Shown here: positions 1 to 7,689 of the stretch, piece after piece | How positions within the stretch are numbered: the stretch's first letter is position 1 | Layout: each line of letters starts with the position of its first letter | Assembly: GCF_030317035.1 (NCBI RefSeq) | Contig: NZ_JASZYK010000012.1 | Span: forward strand, 149,069 to 213,068 | Length of the DNA: 64,000 bases | DNA from: Variovorax sp. J22G73 | Lineage (GTDB): Bacteria; Pseudomonadota; Gammaproteobacteria; Burkholderiales; Burkholderiaceae_C | Direction of reading: 5' to 3' | Notes under the pieces: generated by a model | What the model saw: only the letters and a program-made list of their open reading frames with translations | The model's database searches: none | What the model was told of the DNA's origin: nothing | Position numbers and translations under genes: made by a program

Positions 1-34
1 CGCCGGAACAGGCGCGATGCACACCTGCCGGCAT

Positions 35-110
35 TGTCTAGACAGCTGAACCACGGCAACTCCCTCTGTGATTTGCCGATCAGTAGACGCGAGGGCGCGG
101 CCTGTCTAGA
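35..110. promoter_or_regulatory. Two TGTCTAGA-type palindromic sites
   Basis: A perfect 10-bp palindrome TGTCTAGACA lies at 35-44 and a second copy of its core, TGTCTAGA, at 103-110. Both are in non-coding sequence downstream of the PIN gene. Two half-symmetric copies look like operators for a gene left of the window. A GntR-type regulator would fit the TTGTC/GACA symmetry, but this is inference. Nothing else is evident in 1-162. Confidence 0.3.
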
Positions 111-162
111 AGCCGAACCGATGCCGTCGCGAAGTAAGCTTTTTTCGCGCGGCGTCGAAAGG

Positions 163-594
163 CTATGTCGCGGCGAACACGGCCTGCACCACCACGCCTT
201 GCGCCGCCAAACGTTTGCGCATGGTGAGCACCTGCTGGTCCTTGCTGATGAGCAAGGCACGCCGCGCCACCGCCAGGTCGATGAAGACCTGGTCGTCGGG
301 GTCCTTGCACACGCACGGTGCACGCGGGGGCGTGTCGGCCTGCAGGTGCACGCGCGCATCGAAGGCCTCGAGCACGCTGGCGGCGGCCATCTGCCGCTGC
401 GCGAGCCGCTTCACGATGAGCGGATAGCCAAGCACGCGCGCCAGCTCGGTGCGCATGGGTGCGGTCACGAGCCAGCGCAGGTGGCCGGCGTCGAGCGCGG
501 CCACCAGCGGTGCGCAATCGGGGTTGTCGAACACGAACAGGTCGAGCGCGATGTTGGTGTCGATGACGACGGGGCCGGGTTCTGTCAACGTCAT
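163..594 (-). CDS. PIN-domain protein (putative toxin-like ribonuclease)
   Basis: This is a 143-residue protein of the PIN family, usually Mg2+-dependent endoribonucleases and often the toxin of a toxin-antitoxin pair. Visible features are the N-terminal VVIDTNIALDLF motif carrying the first acidic residue, an internal Glu in the MRTELARVLG segment, and the KDPDDQVFIDLA acidic cluster near residue 100. The open frame continues further upstream, but the ATG at 594 gives the normal PIN beginning. No antitoxin-like ORF lies on either side, so it looks solitary. The RNA target is unknown. Confidence 0.75.
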   Translation of the reverse strand: MTLTEPGPVVIDTNIALDLFVFDNPDCAPLVAALDAGHLRWLVTAPMRTELARVLGYPLIVKRLAQRQMAAASVLEAFDARVHLQADTPPRAPCVCKDPDDQVFIDLAVARRALLISKDQQVLTMRKRLAAQGVVVQAVFAAT

Positions 595-756
595 GGAATG
601 TGAGAGGGAATGCTTCGATGTTGCACCATGCGGGGCGAGGTCAGCCTGGCGTAGGTTCGGGGCTGGAAAATGCCGCGGCCCGTCTTGGCCTGCCTTGCTT
701 GCTTTGCCTGCACCGTTGTTCTTCTTGCGTACCGCTTCCGTCCCGCTGCCCTTTTC

Positions 757-1284
757 ATGAAACGACTTCCGCTGCCTTGCCCTGTCCTCGTTGCCCTGGT
801 TGCTCTGGTTGCCTCGGCCGGTGCGCGCGCCGAATGGCTGACGCTCACCGGCTCGCCCGGCGATGCGGCCAGCAGCTACGTGCAGGTCGACCCGACCACG
901 GTGCAGGTCGACGGCTCGCACCGCATCGTGAACCTGCGCCTGAGCCTGGCGCAGGAGCGCACCACGAAGGACGGCCTGCGCTTTCGCTCGTTCAACGCCC
1001 GCGTGAACGTCGACTGCGAGGCGCGCAACGCGCGCTATGTGAGCGCTACCTACTTCGGCCACCCTGATTTCGTGGGCGAGCCGATTGCGGTGCGGGTGTT
1101 CGAGGCGGACGACGTGCGGCCCATGACGCTGTCCGGCGCGCCGCGCGACCTGGCGGGGCGCACCATCAACGCGGCGTGCAGCGTGAGCGGCAAGGAGCAG
1201 AAGGAAGCGGCGGAGCAGCCGGTGCCGGATGCATCTCAGGCGCCGCAAGCACCTCAGGCACCGCAGGCGCCCCGGACGCCTTAG
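757..1284 (+). CDS. Secreted surface-adhesin-E-like protein
   Basis: The 175-residue protein has a clear signal peptide (MKRLPLPC, a hydrophobic stretch, then ARAEW). The mature part contains the pattern SYVQVDPTTVQVDG, reminiscent of the surface-adhesin protein E-like family common in Comamonadaceae, where function is mostly unproven. The C-terminus ends in a low-complexity QAP tandem repeat. The ATG at 757 is preferred to one at 670 because it places the signal peptide at the N-terminus. Its TAG stop overlaps the TAA stop of the convergent methyltransferase gene. Confidence 0.6.
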   Translation: MKRLPLPCPVLVALVALVASAGARAEWLTLTGSPGDAASSYVQVDPTTVQVDGSHRIVNLRLSLAQERTTKDGLRFRSFNARVNVDCEARNARYVSATYFGHPDFVGEPIAVRVFEADDVRPMTLSGAPRDLAGRTINAACSVSGKEQKEAAEQPVPDASQAPQAPQAPQAPRTP

Positions 1285-2558
1285 GAAGCGACCGGCTTGC
1301 GCGCCGAGCCCGCGACCATGTCGAAGCGGAACAGCCGGCACTCGATGGGGCCGTTCCACATCGGCACGCGGCGCGACTCCTTCAGGCGCATCTGCTTGGG
1401 CAGCTTCAGGTCGGGCGTGAGCACCCAGGCGGTCCAGCCGGCGTAGTTCTTCTTCCAGTGGGTGGCGAGCTGCGGGAAGAACTCGCCGCCGTCGCTGCCA
1501 TCTCCGCCTTCTCCTCGTTCTGACGAATCGCTGGCCGACGTTTGCGCCGATTCGCGCGCACCGAAACGCCCCGGGCCGGCCACGCCGCCCACCTCGATGC
1601 GCTCGCCGTACGGCGGGTTGAGCATGATCACGCCGCCCTCCGCGGGCGGCATGCGCTGCAGCGCGTCGCCGCCGCGGAACTCGATGGCCTGCGCCACGCC
1701 GGCGCGTTCGGCGTTGCGCTCGGCAAAGTCGACCATGCGGTGCGACACGTCGGAGCCGAAGATGGCCACGCCGGCATCGCGCTCGGCCTTTTCAGCCTCG
1801 TTCTTGATGGCCGTCCACACATGCGGCTGGAACGGCAGCAGCTTCTCGAAGCCGAAGCGCCGCAGCGAACCGGCCGCGATGCCGCGCGCGATCTGCGCCG
1901 CCTCGATGGCGATGGTGCCGCTGCCGCAGCAGGGGTCGTACAGGGGCTGGTCGGACACGGTGCCGGCCTCGGGGTTCCACCAGCCGCTGGCGGCCAGCAT
2001 GGCGGCGGCCAGGGTTTCCTTCAGCGGGGCGTCGCCCTTGTCCTGGCGCCAGCCGCGCTTGAACAGCGGCTCGCCCGAGGTGTCGATGTACAGCGTGCAG
2101 GTGTCGGTGGTCAGGTGGGCGAACACGCGGCAGTCGGGCCACTGGGTCTCGATGCTCGGGCGCACGCCGTTGGCCTTGGCGCGAAAGCGGTCGGCAATGG
2201 CGTCCTTGATGCGCAGGGTGGCGAAGTTCAGGCTCTGCAGCGGGCTGTGCTGGGCGGTGGTCTCGATCTTGAAGGTCTGCTTGGGCGTGAACCAGATTTC
2301 CCAGGCCACGCCGTTGGCAATGGCGTACAGGTCGTTCTCGTTGCGGTAGGGCGCATGGGCCAGCTCGACCAGCACGCGCTGCGCGAGGCGGCTGTGCAGG
2401 TTGAGCTTGAGGGCGTCGCGCCAGTCGGCACGCACGCGCACGCCGCCTCGCAGGGTGAGCAGGTCTTGCCCGGCGCGGCCCGTCAGGGCGTGCACCTCCT
2501 GGGCAAGGAATTCCTCGACGCCGGCGGCGCAAGGCAGGAAGAAGGAGAGATCGTTCAC
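1281..2558 (-). CDS. THUMP-domain class I SAM-dependent rRNA methyltransferase (RlmL N-terminal-half type)
   Basis: About 425 residues. An N-terminal ferredoxin-like/THUMP region (FFLPCAAGVEEFLAQEV onward) is followed by a Rossmann methyltransferase domain with the YDPCCGSGTIAIEAA SAM-binding loop and the MLNPPYGERI catalytic N-P-P-Y motif. This matches the RlmL/YpsC family that forms m2G in 23S rRNA. A Ser/Gly/Glu-rich insert of about 40 residues follows NPPYGER. No ATG fits. The GTG at 2558 gives the usual family start; a GTG at 2612 would run into the promoter region of the divergent kinase gene. The precise target base is inferred from the family. Confidence 0.82.
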   Translation of the reverse strand: MNDLSFFLPCAAGVEEFLAQEVHALTGRAGQDLLTLRGGVRVRADWRDALKLNLHSRLAQRVLVELAHAPYRNENDLYAIANGVAWEIWFTPKQTFKIETTAQHSPLQSLNFATLRIKDAIADRFRAKANGVRPSIETQWPDCRVFAHLTTDTCTLYIDTSGEPLFKRGWRQDKGDAPLKETLAAAMLAASGWWNPEAGTVSDQPLYDPCCGSGTIAIEAAQIARGIAAGSLRRFGFEKLLPFQPHVWTAIKNEAEKAERDAGVAIFGSDVSHRMVDFAERNAERAGVAQAIEFRGGDALQRMPPAEGGVIMLNPPYGERIEVGGVAGPGRFGARESAQTSASDSSERGEGGDGSDGGEFFPQLATHWKKNYAGWTAWVLTPDLKLPKQMRLKESRRVPMWNGPIECRLFRFDMVAGSARKPVAS

Positions 2559-2640
2559 GGGAATTTCGCTATCGGGAAGCCCGACCAGGGGCCTCCATTG
2601 TCGCCGCGTCACAGTCCTTCTCTATATAGTCGATTCGCCG

Positions 2641-4521
2641 ATGAACTCCACCCCCTCCTCGTCCAGCGTGCTTTCGAGCGGGCTCGCCACTGCGCCGGCC
2701 GTGGTCGGCGGCGGCAGCGACCGCTTCGAGATCCAGTGCGAGGTGCTGCGGCTGTCGATCCGCCCCATCGGGCCGGTGCTGGCGGTGCAGTACCTGCTGA
2801 ACTGCGGGGTGGCGGCGCTGTTCGCCTGGCAGTACTCGCTGCCGCGCGCGCTGCTCTGGATGGCGCTGATCACCGGCGTGACGCTCATGCGCGGCTTCTT
2901 CCCCCAGCGCCTGCCGGAGCCCTTCTCCCCGCAGACGCTGCGCGCCGCCCAGCGCACGCACACGCTGCGCACGGCCGTCTGGGAGCTGGCCCACGGGCTG
3001 GCCGGGCTGCTGTTGTTCAACCCCGAGCGGGCCGACCTGCAGCTGCTGCTGGGGCTGATCGTGATGGGCATGACGCTGTCGTCGGCCTTCTCGGTGTCGT
3101 TCTACACGCCGGCCACGCAGCTGGCGATCACGCTGCTGCTGGCGCCGATCATCGTCACCGGGCTGTGGCTGGGCGCCCCGGTGATGATCGCGGTGTCGGT
3201 CATCGGCATCGGCCTGACGGCCATGATGTGGAAGCTGGTGGCCGAGCGCTCGCGCCAGCTCGAGGAAAACATCGGCCTGCGGCTCAACGAGCGCACGCTG
3301 CGCGAACAGGCCCTGGCCGGCCTGCGCGCCTCCGAACAGGCGCAGGCCGAGCGGCTGCGCTTTTTCTCGGCCGCCAACCACGACCTGCGCCAGCCGGTGA
3401 TGGCCATCGGCCTGCAGGCCGAGGTTCTGCGCCAGCAGCTGCACGGTGGCGCGGACATGCAGGCGGTGCAGCACACGGTGGGCTCGCTGGCGCGCGCGCA
3501 GCAGGCGCTCGAAGGGCTGACCAACCAGCTGCTCGAAATCGGCCGCATCGAGGCGGCGGTCGACCCGCTGCGGCCCACGGCGGTGGCGCTGGCGCCGCTG
3601 CTGCACGAGCTGGCGCGCCAGGCGGGCGAAAGCCGGGTGCGGGTGCGCTGCCCGGCGGGCGCGGTGGTGTGGACCGACACCGTTTCGCTGCGCCGCGTGC
3701 TGGCCAACCTGGTGGACAACGCGGTCAAGTTCACGCCGCGCGGGCGGGTGCTGCTGGCCGTGCGCGCGCGCCGGCGCGGCGATGCGGCCGGGCAGGGGCA
3801 GGGGCAGGGGCAGGGGCAAGGGCAGGGCCAAGGGCTGGCCTGGCGTGTCGAGGTGCGCGACAGCGGCATCGGCATCGCGGCTGACGCGCAGGCGCGCGTG
3901 TTCAACGACTTCGAGCAGGTCGGCAACGTGGAGCGCAACCTGCAGCGCGGCCACGGGCTGGGCCTGGCGATCGTGCGGCGGCTGGCGACGCAGCTGGGCA
4001 TCGAGGTGTCGCTGCGCTCGGCGCCGGGGCGGGGGTCGGTGTTCAGCTTCGAGCTGCCGGCGCCCGCCGATGCCACGGGCGGTGGCGACATGGCCCAGGC
4101 GGCGCTCGCACCGCCCACGCTGCCCGTCGACGGGCCCGACGCCGCGCGCACGCTGCGCCCGGGCCTGGCGGTGCTGGTGGTCGAAGACAACACCGTGGTG
4201 GCCGACAGCCTCAGCGCGCTGCTGCGCCAATGGCAGGTGCAGCCGCGCGTGTACGCCAGCGCGGCCGAGGCGCTGGCGCTGGCCGACCTGCGCGCGCTCG
4301 ACGCGGCGCTGTGCGACATCCGGCTGCCCGGGGCGCTCGACGGCATCGCGCTGGCCGAAAGGCTGCAGCAGCAGAAGCCTTCGCTGGCCATCGCGTTGAT
4401 CTCGGCGGACATCAACGAGGCCACCCAGCGGCTGGCCACCGAGCGCGGCTGGCATGCGCTGCGCAAGCCGGTGCAGCCCGACGAGCTGCGCAACGTGCTG
4501 CTGAAGGCGCAGCGGGGCTGA
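2641..4521 (+). CDS. Membrane-bound hybrid sensor histidine kinase/response regulator
   Basis: The protein has 626 residues. About six hydrophobic segments between residues 43 and 200 form the sensor with no large periplasmic domain. A short coiled coil leads to a HisKA box with phospho-acceptor His247 (FFSAANHDLRQP), then a HATPase_c domain (NLVDNAVKF, DSGIGI and GHGLGLAI motifs). A C-terminal receiver domain starts near residue 510, with VVEDN, phospho-acceptor Asp559 in CDIRLPG and the RKPVQ lysine. No DNA-binding output domain is attached and no partner regulator is adjacent. The stimulus is unknown. A Gly-Gln hexanucleotide repeat interrupts the ATPase domain. Confidence 0.88.
   Translation: MNSTPSSSSVLSSGLATAPAVVGGGSDRFEIQCEVLRLSIRPIGPVLAVQYLLNCGVAALFAWQYSLPRALLWMALITGVTLMRGFFPQRLPEPFSPQTLRAAQRTHTLRTAVWELAHGLAGLLLFNPERADLQLLLGLIVMGMTLSSAFSVSFYTPATQLAITLLLAPIIVTGLWLGAPVMIAVSVIGIGLTAMMWKLVAERSRQLEENIGLRLNERTLREQALAGLRASEQAQAERLRFFSAANHDLRQPVMAIGLQAEVLRQQLHGGADMQAVQHTVGSLARAQQALEGLTNQLLEIGRIEAAVDPLRPTAVALAPLLHELARQAGESRVRVRCPAGAVVWTDTVSLRRVLANLVDNAVKFTPRGRVLLAVRARRRGDAAGQGQGQGQGQGQGQGLAWRVEVRDSGIGIAADAQARVFNDFEQVGNVERNLQRGHGLGLAIVRRLATQLGIEVSLRSAPGRGSVFSFELPAPADATGGGDMAQAALAPPTLPVDGPDAARTLRPGLAVLVVEDNTVVADSLSALLRQWQVQPRVYASAAEALALADLRALDAALCDIRLPGALDGIALAERLQQQKPSLAIALISADINEATQRLATERGWHALRKPVQPDELRNVLLKAQRG
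3790..3834 (+). repeat. GGGGCA hexanucleotide microsatellite inside the kinase gene
   Basis: About seven tandem, slightly degenerate copies of a GGGGCA unit encode Gly-Gln pairs at residues 384-398 of the hybrid kinase, between the N box and G1 box of the ATPase domain. The unit is two codons, so gain or loss of units would alter loop length without a frameshift. Confidence 0.85.
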
Positions 4522-4643
4522 CGCGGGCGGGCCGAGCCTGCCTCGCCTGCCTCACTCGCCTCTCTGGCACGGCCCGTGCTGTCATCGCTTCCGATATATG
4601 CTCCGCGCACAGGCCCCCGGCGCTGCCGCCGACCCTGCTCCCG

Positions 4644-5237
4644 ATGTCCGCCGACACCCCCTCTCTTCCCCTGGACCCCCGCGTGCGCGCCCCGCGCTAC
4701 GACGGCTTTGCCATCGCACTGCACTGGCTGCTCGCGGCGCTCATCATCGGCTCGCTCGGCGTGGGGCTCTTCATGACGGGGCTGCCCTTCTCGCCGCTGC
4801 GGCTGAAGATGTACAGCTGGCACAAGTGGGCCGGCGTCACCATCCTGGCGCTGTCGGCGCTGCGGCTGCTGTGGCGTGCCGGGCACCGGCCGCCCGCGCT
4901 GCCGCCCGGCATGTCGCGCCTGCAGCTGGCGAGCTACCGGGTGAGCCACACGCTGATGTACCTGCTGTTCTTCGCGGTGCCCATTTCGGGCTGGGCCTAC
5001 AGCTCGGCCATGGGCATGCCGGTGGCATGGTTCGGCGTGCTGGCGCTGCCCGACTTCATGCCGGTGGACCACGTGTTCGCCGAGGCCGCGCTGCAGCCGC
5101 TGCACAAGTACTGCGCCTTCGCGCTGGCCGGCGTCACGCTGCTGCACGTGGCCGCCGTGTGCAAGCACCACTGGATCGACCGCGACGGGCTGATGCAACG
5201 CATGTGGCCCGCGCCACGCAAGGAATCCGACCGATGA
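4644..5237 (+). CDS. Cytochrome b561-type membrane protein
   Basis: A 197-residue integral membrane protein with four hydrophobic helices and conserved histidines placed as haem b ligands (ALHWLLAA, YSWHKWAG, RVSHTLMY, PLHKYCAF). It belongs to the YceJ/CybB-like di-haem b561 group and probably moves electrons between quinol and a periplasmic acceptor. The ATG at 4644 begins the family-typical N-terminus before the first helix. Its stop overlaps the start of the next gene (ATGA), so it is translationally coupled to the YceI genes, as in yceJ-yceI pairs elsewhere. Confidence 0.85.
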   Translation: MSADTPSLPLDPRVRAPRYDGFAIALHWLLAALIIGSLGVGLFMTGLPFSPLRLKMYSWHKWAGVTILALSALRLLWRAGHRPPALPPGMSRLQLASYRVSHTLMYLLFFAVPISGWAYSSAMGMPVAWFGVLALPDFMPVDHVFAEAALQPLHKYCAFALAGVTLLHVAAVCKHHWIDRDGLMQRMWPAPRKESDR

Positions 5238-5830
5238 ACCCATGCTTTTTCCGCCTGCGGCCCGCGCTGCTTCCAACGGCGCTGGCCTTTGCCACGGCCC
5301 TGCCCGCGCTCTCGCTGGCCGAGCCCGCGGCCACCCGGCTGGTGCCCGACAAGAGCCAGATCGTGTTCGTCACCAAGCAGATGGGCGTGCCGGTGGAAGG
5401 TGCGTTCAAGAAGTTCGACGCCCAGGTCGCCTTCGACCCGCGAAAGCCCGAAGGCGGCAGCGTGGCGTTGCAGATCGACACGGCCAGCGCCGGCTTCGGC
5501 ATTCCGATGAGCGACGCCGAGCTGCCCAAGGCGCCCTGGTTCGACGCCACGCACTTTCCGCAGGCGAGCTTCCAGTCGAACGGCATCAAGGCGCTGGGCG
5601 ACGGGCGCTTCGAAATGACGGGCAAGCTCACGCTCAAGGGCACGGCCAAGCCGGTGACGGTGCCTGTCAGCATCGCGACCACGGGCGGCTACGCGGTGGC
5701 CACCGGAAGCTTTACGATCCAGCGGCTCGACTTCAAGGTGGGCGACGGCGAATGGACGGACACCTCGATGGTCGGCAACGACGTGCAGGTGAAGTTCAAG
5801 TTCACGCTCGCGGGCTTCGGGCCCCTTTGA
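5234..5830 (+). CDS. YceI-family periplasmic protein, first copy
   Basis: This is a 198-residue YceI-domain protein with an N-terminal signal peptide ending near SLAEP. YceI proteins are lipocalin-like beta barrels that bind polyisoprenoids or quinone-like lipids in the periplasm. The repeat-like strands TRLVPDKSQIVF and GKLTLKGTAKPVTVPV are typical. The start codon overlaps the stop of the cytochrome b561 gene by four bases, and a second, divergent YceI gene follows. A shared role in an isoprenoid-quinone redox pathway is inference from this arrangement. Confidence 0.86.
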   Translation: MNPCFFRLRPALLPTALAFATALPALSLAEPAATRLVPDKSQIVFVTKQMGVPVEGAFKKFDAQVAFDPRKPEGGSVALQIDTASAGFGIPMSDAELPKAPWFDATHFPQASFQSNGIKALGDGRFEMTGKLTLKGTAKPVTVPVSIATTGGYAVATGSFTIQRLDFKVGDGEWTDTSMVGNDVQVKFKFTLAGFGPL

Positions 5831-5909
5831 AGACACCGCTCGCGCCCGTGCTCCCCACATGTCATCCCGCATGTCTCACATGTCTCACATGTCCCCCCTA
5901 CCCCACGCC

Positions 5910-6551
5910 ATGAACAAGCTCTTCTCAGTTACGGCGCTCTCGGCCGCGGCCTTCGCCGGCACTCCTGCACTGGCGCAGGACTACACGGCCCCGCCCATCG
6001 CCGTCAAACCCGCCGGCGGCCCGGTGAAGAACGCCAGCTACGTGGTCGACCCGACCCACACCTTCGTGATGTACGAGATGGGCCACTACGGCACCACCAC
6101 CAACCGCGGGCGCTTCAGCACCAAGGACGGCACGGTGAAGATCGACGGCACCGGCACCAGCGGCGCGGTGGACATCACCATGGACATCAGCTCCATCAAC
6201 ACGGGCGTCGACCTGCTTAACCGGCACGTGCAGAGCAAGGACTTCTTCAACGTGGCGGAGTTTCCAACCGCCCGCTTCGTGGCCGATCGCATCGATTTCA
6301 CCGGCGACAAGGTGGCCGACGTGCCCGGCACGCTCACGCTGATGGGCCAGAGCCGGCCGGTGACGCTGAAGGCCGCGCGCTTCAACTGCTACCTGAGCCC
6401 GCTGATCAACCGCCAGGTCTGCGGCGGCGACTTCGAGACCACGGTGGAGCGCAGCGACTGGGGAATTACCTGGGGCCTGAACTTCGGCTTCGAGAACAAG
6501 GTGAAGCTGCTGGTGCAGGTGGAAGCGGTGAACCTGAACGCACAGCCCTGA
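5910..6551 (+). CDS. YceI-family periplasmic protein, second copy
   Basis: The 213-residue protein has a signal peptide (MNKLFSVTAL to ALAQ) and a YceI barrel (YVVDPTHTFVMYEMGHYG, GTLTLMGQSRPVTL). Two cysteines (FNCYL, QVCGG) are absent from the first copy and could form a disulfide. The start at 5910 puts the signal peptide first; the alternative at 5859 would add a translation of the short ACATGTCTC repeats lying between the two genes. It is probably the last gene of the b561-YceI-YceI operon. Confidence 0.84.
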   Translation: MNKLFSVTALSAAAFAGTPALAQDYTAPPIAVKPAGGPVKNASYVVDPTHTFVMYEMGHYGTTTNRGRFSTKDGTVKIDGTGTSGAVDITMDISSINTGVDLLNRHVQSKDFFNVAEFPTARFVADRIDFTGDKVADVPGTLTLMGQSRPVTLKAARFNCYLSPLINRQVCGGDFETTVERSDWGITWGLNFGFENKVKLLVQVEAVNLNAQP

Positions 6552-6594
6552 GCGGCCCCGGCCGCTGGACGCGGCCGGACGCCTGGGACGCGAC

Positions 6595-6840
6595 CTAGAT
6601 GCCGGAGCCCAGGCGCTTGCGGTCGTCTTCCTTGGGCACCTTCAGCAGGTTGCGGGTGGCGAGGAAGGCGCGCGGCAGGTTCAGCAGCACCAGCATCCAG
6701 GCGCCGGTGGCCACGGTCATGAGGGCGCCGAACAGCAGCTGCTCGGCCAGCGGGGCGTCGCTCCAGTAGAAGAAACTCAGCAAAAACGCCAGCACCACTG
6801 CCCAGGCGGCCAGAAGAATGAGGTTTTTCATTTTTTGCAT
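6595..6840 (-). CDS. Small two-helix inner-membrane protein, function unknown
   Basis: An 81-residue protein with two hydrophobic segments (LILLAAWAVVLAFLLSFFYW and a second around ALMTVATGAWMLVLLNL) and a charged cytoplasmic tail (KVPKEDDRKRLGSG). I do not recognise a family. The ATG at 6840 is chosen because a GGAG ribosome-binding site lies eight bases upstream. It is a single gene, convergent with the YceI operon, and has an AT-rich upstream region shared with the divergent lysE-type gene. Confidence 0.55.
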   Translation of the reverse strand: MQKMKNLILLAAWAVVLAFLLSFFYWSDAPLAEQLLFGALMTVATGAWMLVLLNLPRAFLATRNLLKVPKEDDRKRLGSGI

Positions 6841-6977
6841 GGTAGTAACTCCGGTCATCAAAATGTAATCCAAAAGTTACCGAAGTACTACTTAAAGTTT
6901 AACTTCTAAGCCGCGATGAACGTGCATTTGTGCACGTTGTTCGCTCATTCGTAACCAAGCGCAGCCCGAAAAAACCA

Positions 6978-7634
6978 ATGAACAACACGCTTTCCCTGCT
7001 CGGCATTGCCGGCGCCATGGCCCTGGGCGCGATGAGCCCCGGCCCCAGCTTCGTGATGGTCGCGCGCACGGCCGTGGCCTCCCGCACCGACGGGCTGGCG
7101 GCCGCGCTGGGCATGGGCGCGGGCGGGCTGGTGTTCGCGATTGCCGCGCTGGCCGGCTTGCAGGCAGCCTTCCTGGCGGTGCCGGCGCTGTACCTGGCCA
7201 TCAAGGGCTTCGGCGGCGCTTACCTGGTGTATCTGGGCGTGCGCATCTGGCGTGGCGCGCGGCAGCCGCTGGCCCTGGCCGAGGCGGGTACCTCGGCGAA
7301 TGCGCAGGGGAGTGCGAACGGCGGCGGCGGCCGGGCGCGCAAGACCTTCCTGCTGGGCCTGGCCACCCAGGTCAGCAACCCGAAGACGGCGGTGGTCTAC
7401 GCCAGCATCTTCGCGGCCTTCCTGCCGCACGACGTGCCGCTGGTGCTGGCGCTGGCCGTGCCGGCGGTCATCTTCTGCATCGAGACCGGCTGGTACACGG
7501 TGGTGGCGCTGGCGCTGTCTTCGGCGGCGCCGCGCTCGGCCTACCTGCGCTACAAGCTCTGGATCGACCGCGCCGCCGGCGGCGTGATGGGGCTGCTGGG
7601 CCTGCGGCTGGTCTGGTCGGCGGTGCGGGACTGA
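6978..7634 (+). CDS. LysE/RhtB-family amino-acid exporter
   Basis: A 218-residue membrane protein with about six helices and the family signature near the N-terminus (GAMSPGPSFVMVARTAV), followed by GFGGAYLVYLGVRIWRGA and FLLGLATQVSNPKTAV. LysE/RhtB proteins export amino acids or derivatives by proton exchange; the substrate cannot be read from sequence. The ATG at 6978 gives a standard N-terminal helix. The gene runs alone, with its promoter in the AT-rich stretch 6880-6960 shared with the divergent small membrane protein. Confidence 0.85.
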   Translation: MNNTLSLLGIAGAMALGAMSPGPSFVMVARTAVASRTDGLAAALGMGAGGLVFAIAALAGLQAAFLAVPALYLAIKGFGGAYLVYLGVRIWRGARQPLALAEAGTSANAQGSANGGGGRARKTFLLGLATQVSNPKTAVVYASIFAAFLPHDVPLVLALAVPAVIFCIETGWYTVVALALSSAAPRSAYLRYKLWIDRAAGGVMGLLGLRLVWSAVRD

Positions 7635-7689
7635 ACGCTGAACTCGCCTGACCTTGCCTGAACGCGCCTGAACTTGGGTGGAGCCGCTG

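Noticed and set aside
34..603. Long plus-strand open frame opposite the PIN gene
   Set aside because: It is the antisense shadow of a GC-rich gene with a well-supported PIN domain. Its Ala/Arg/Gly/His-rich content has no family motif.
5865..5909. ACATGTCTC repeats as the N-terminus of the second YceI protein
   Set aside because: They would put a low-complexity MSHMSHMS leader before a normal signal peptide. The ATG at 5910 gives a standard one.
7635..7689. GCCTGA(A/C)-type tandem repeat after the lysE-type gene
   Set aside because: It is a short degenerate repeat of about 10 nt between genes. Similar CCTGCC-type repeats occur at several gene ends, and none alone supports an element.
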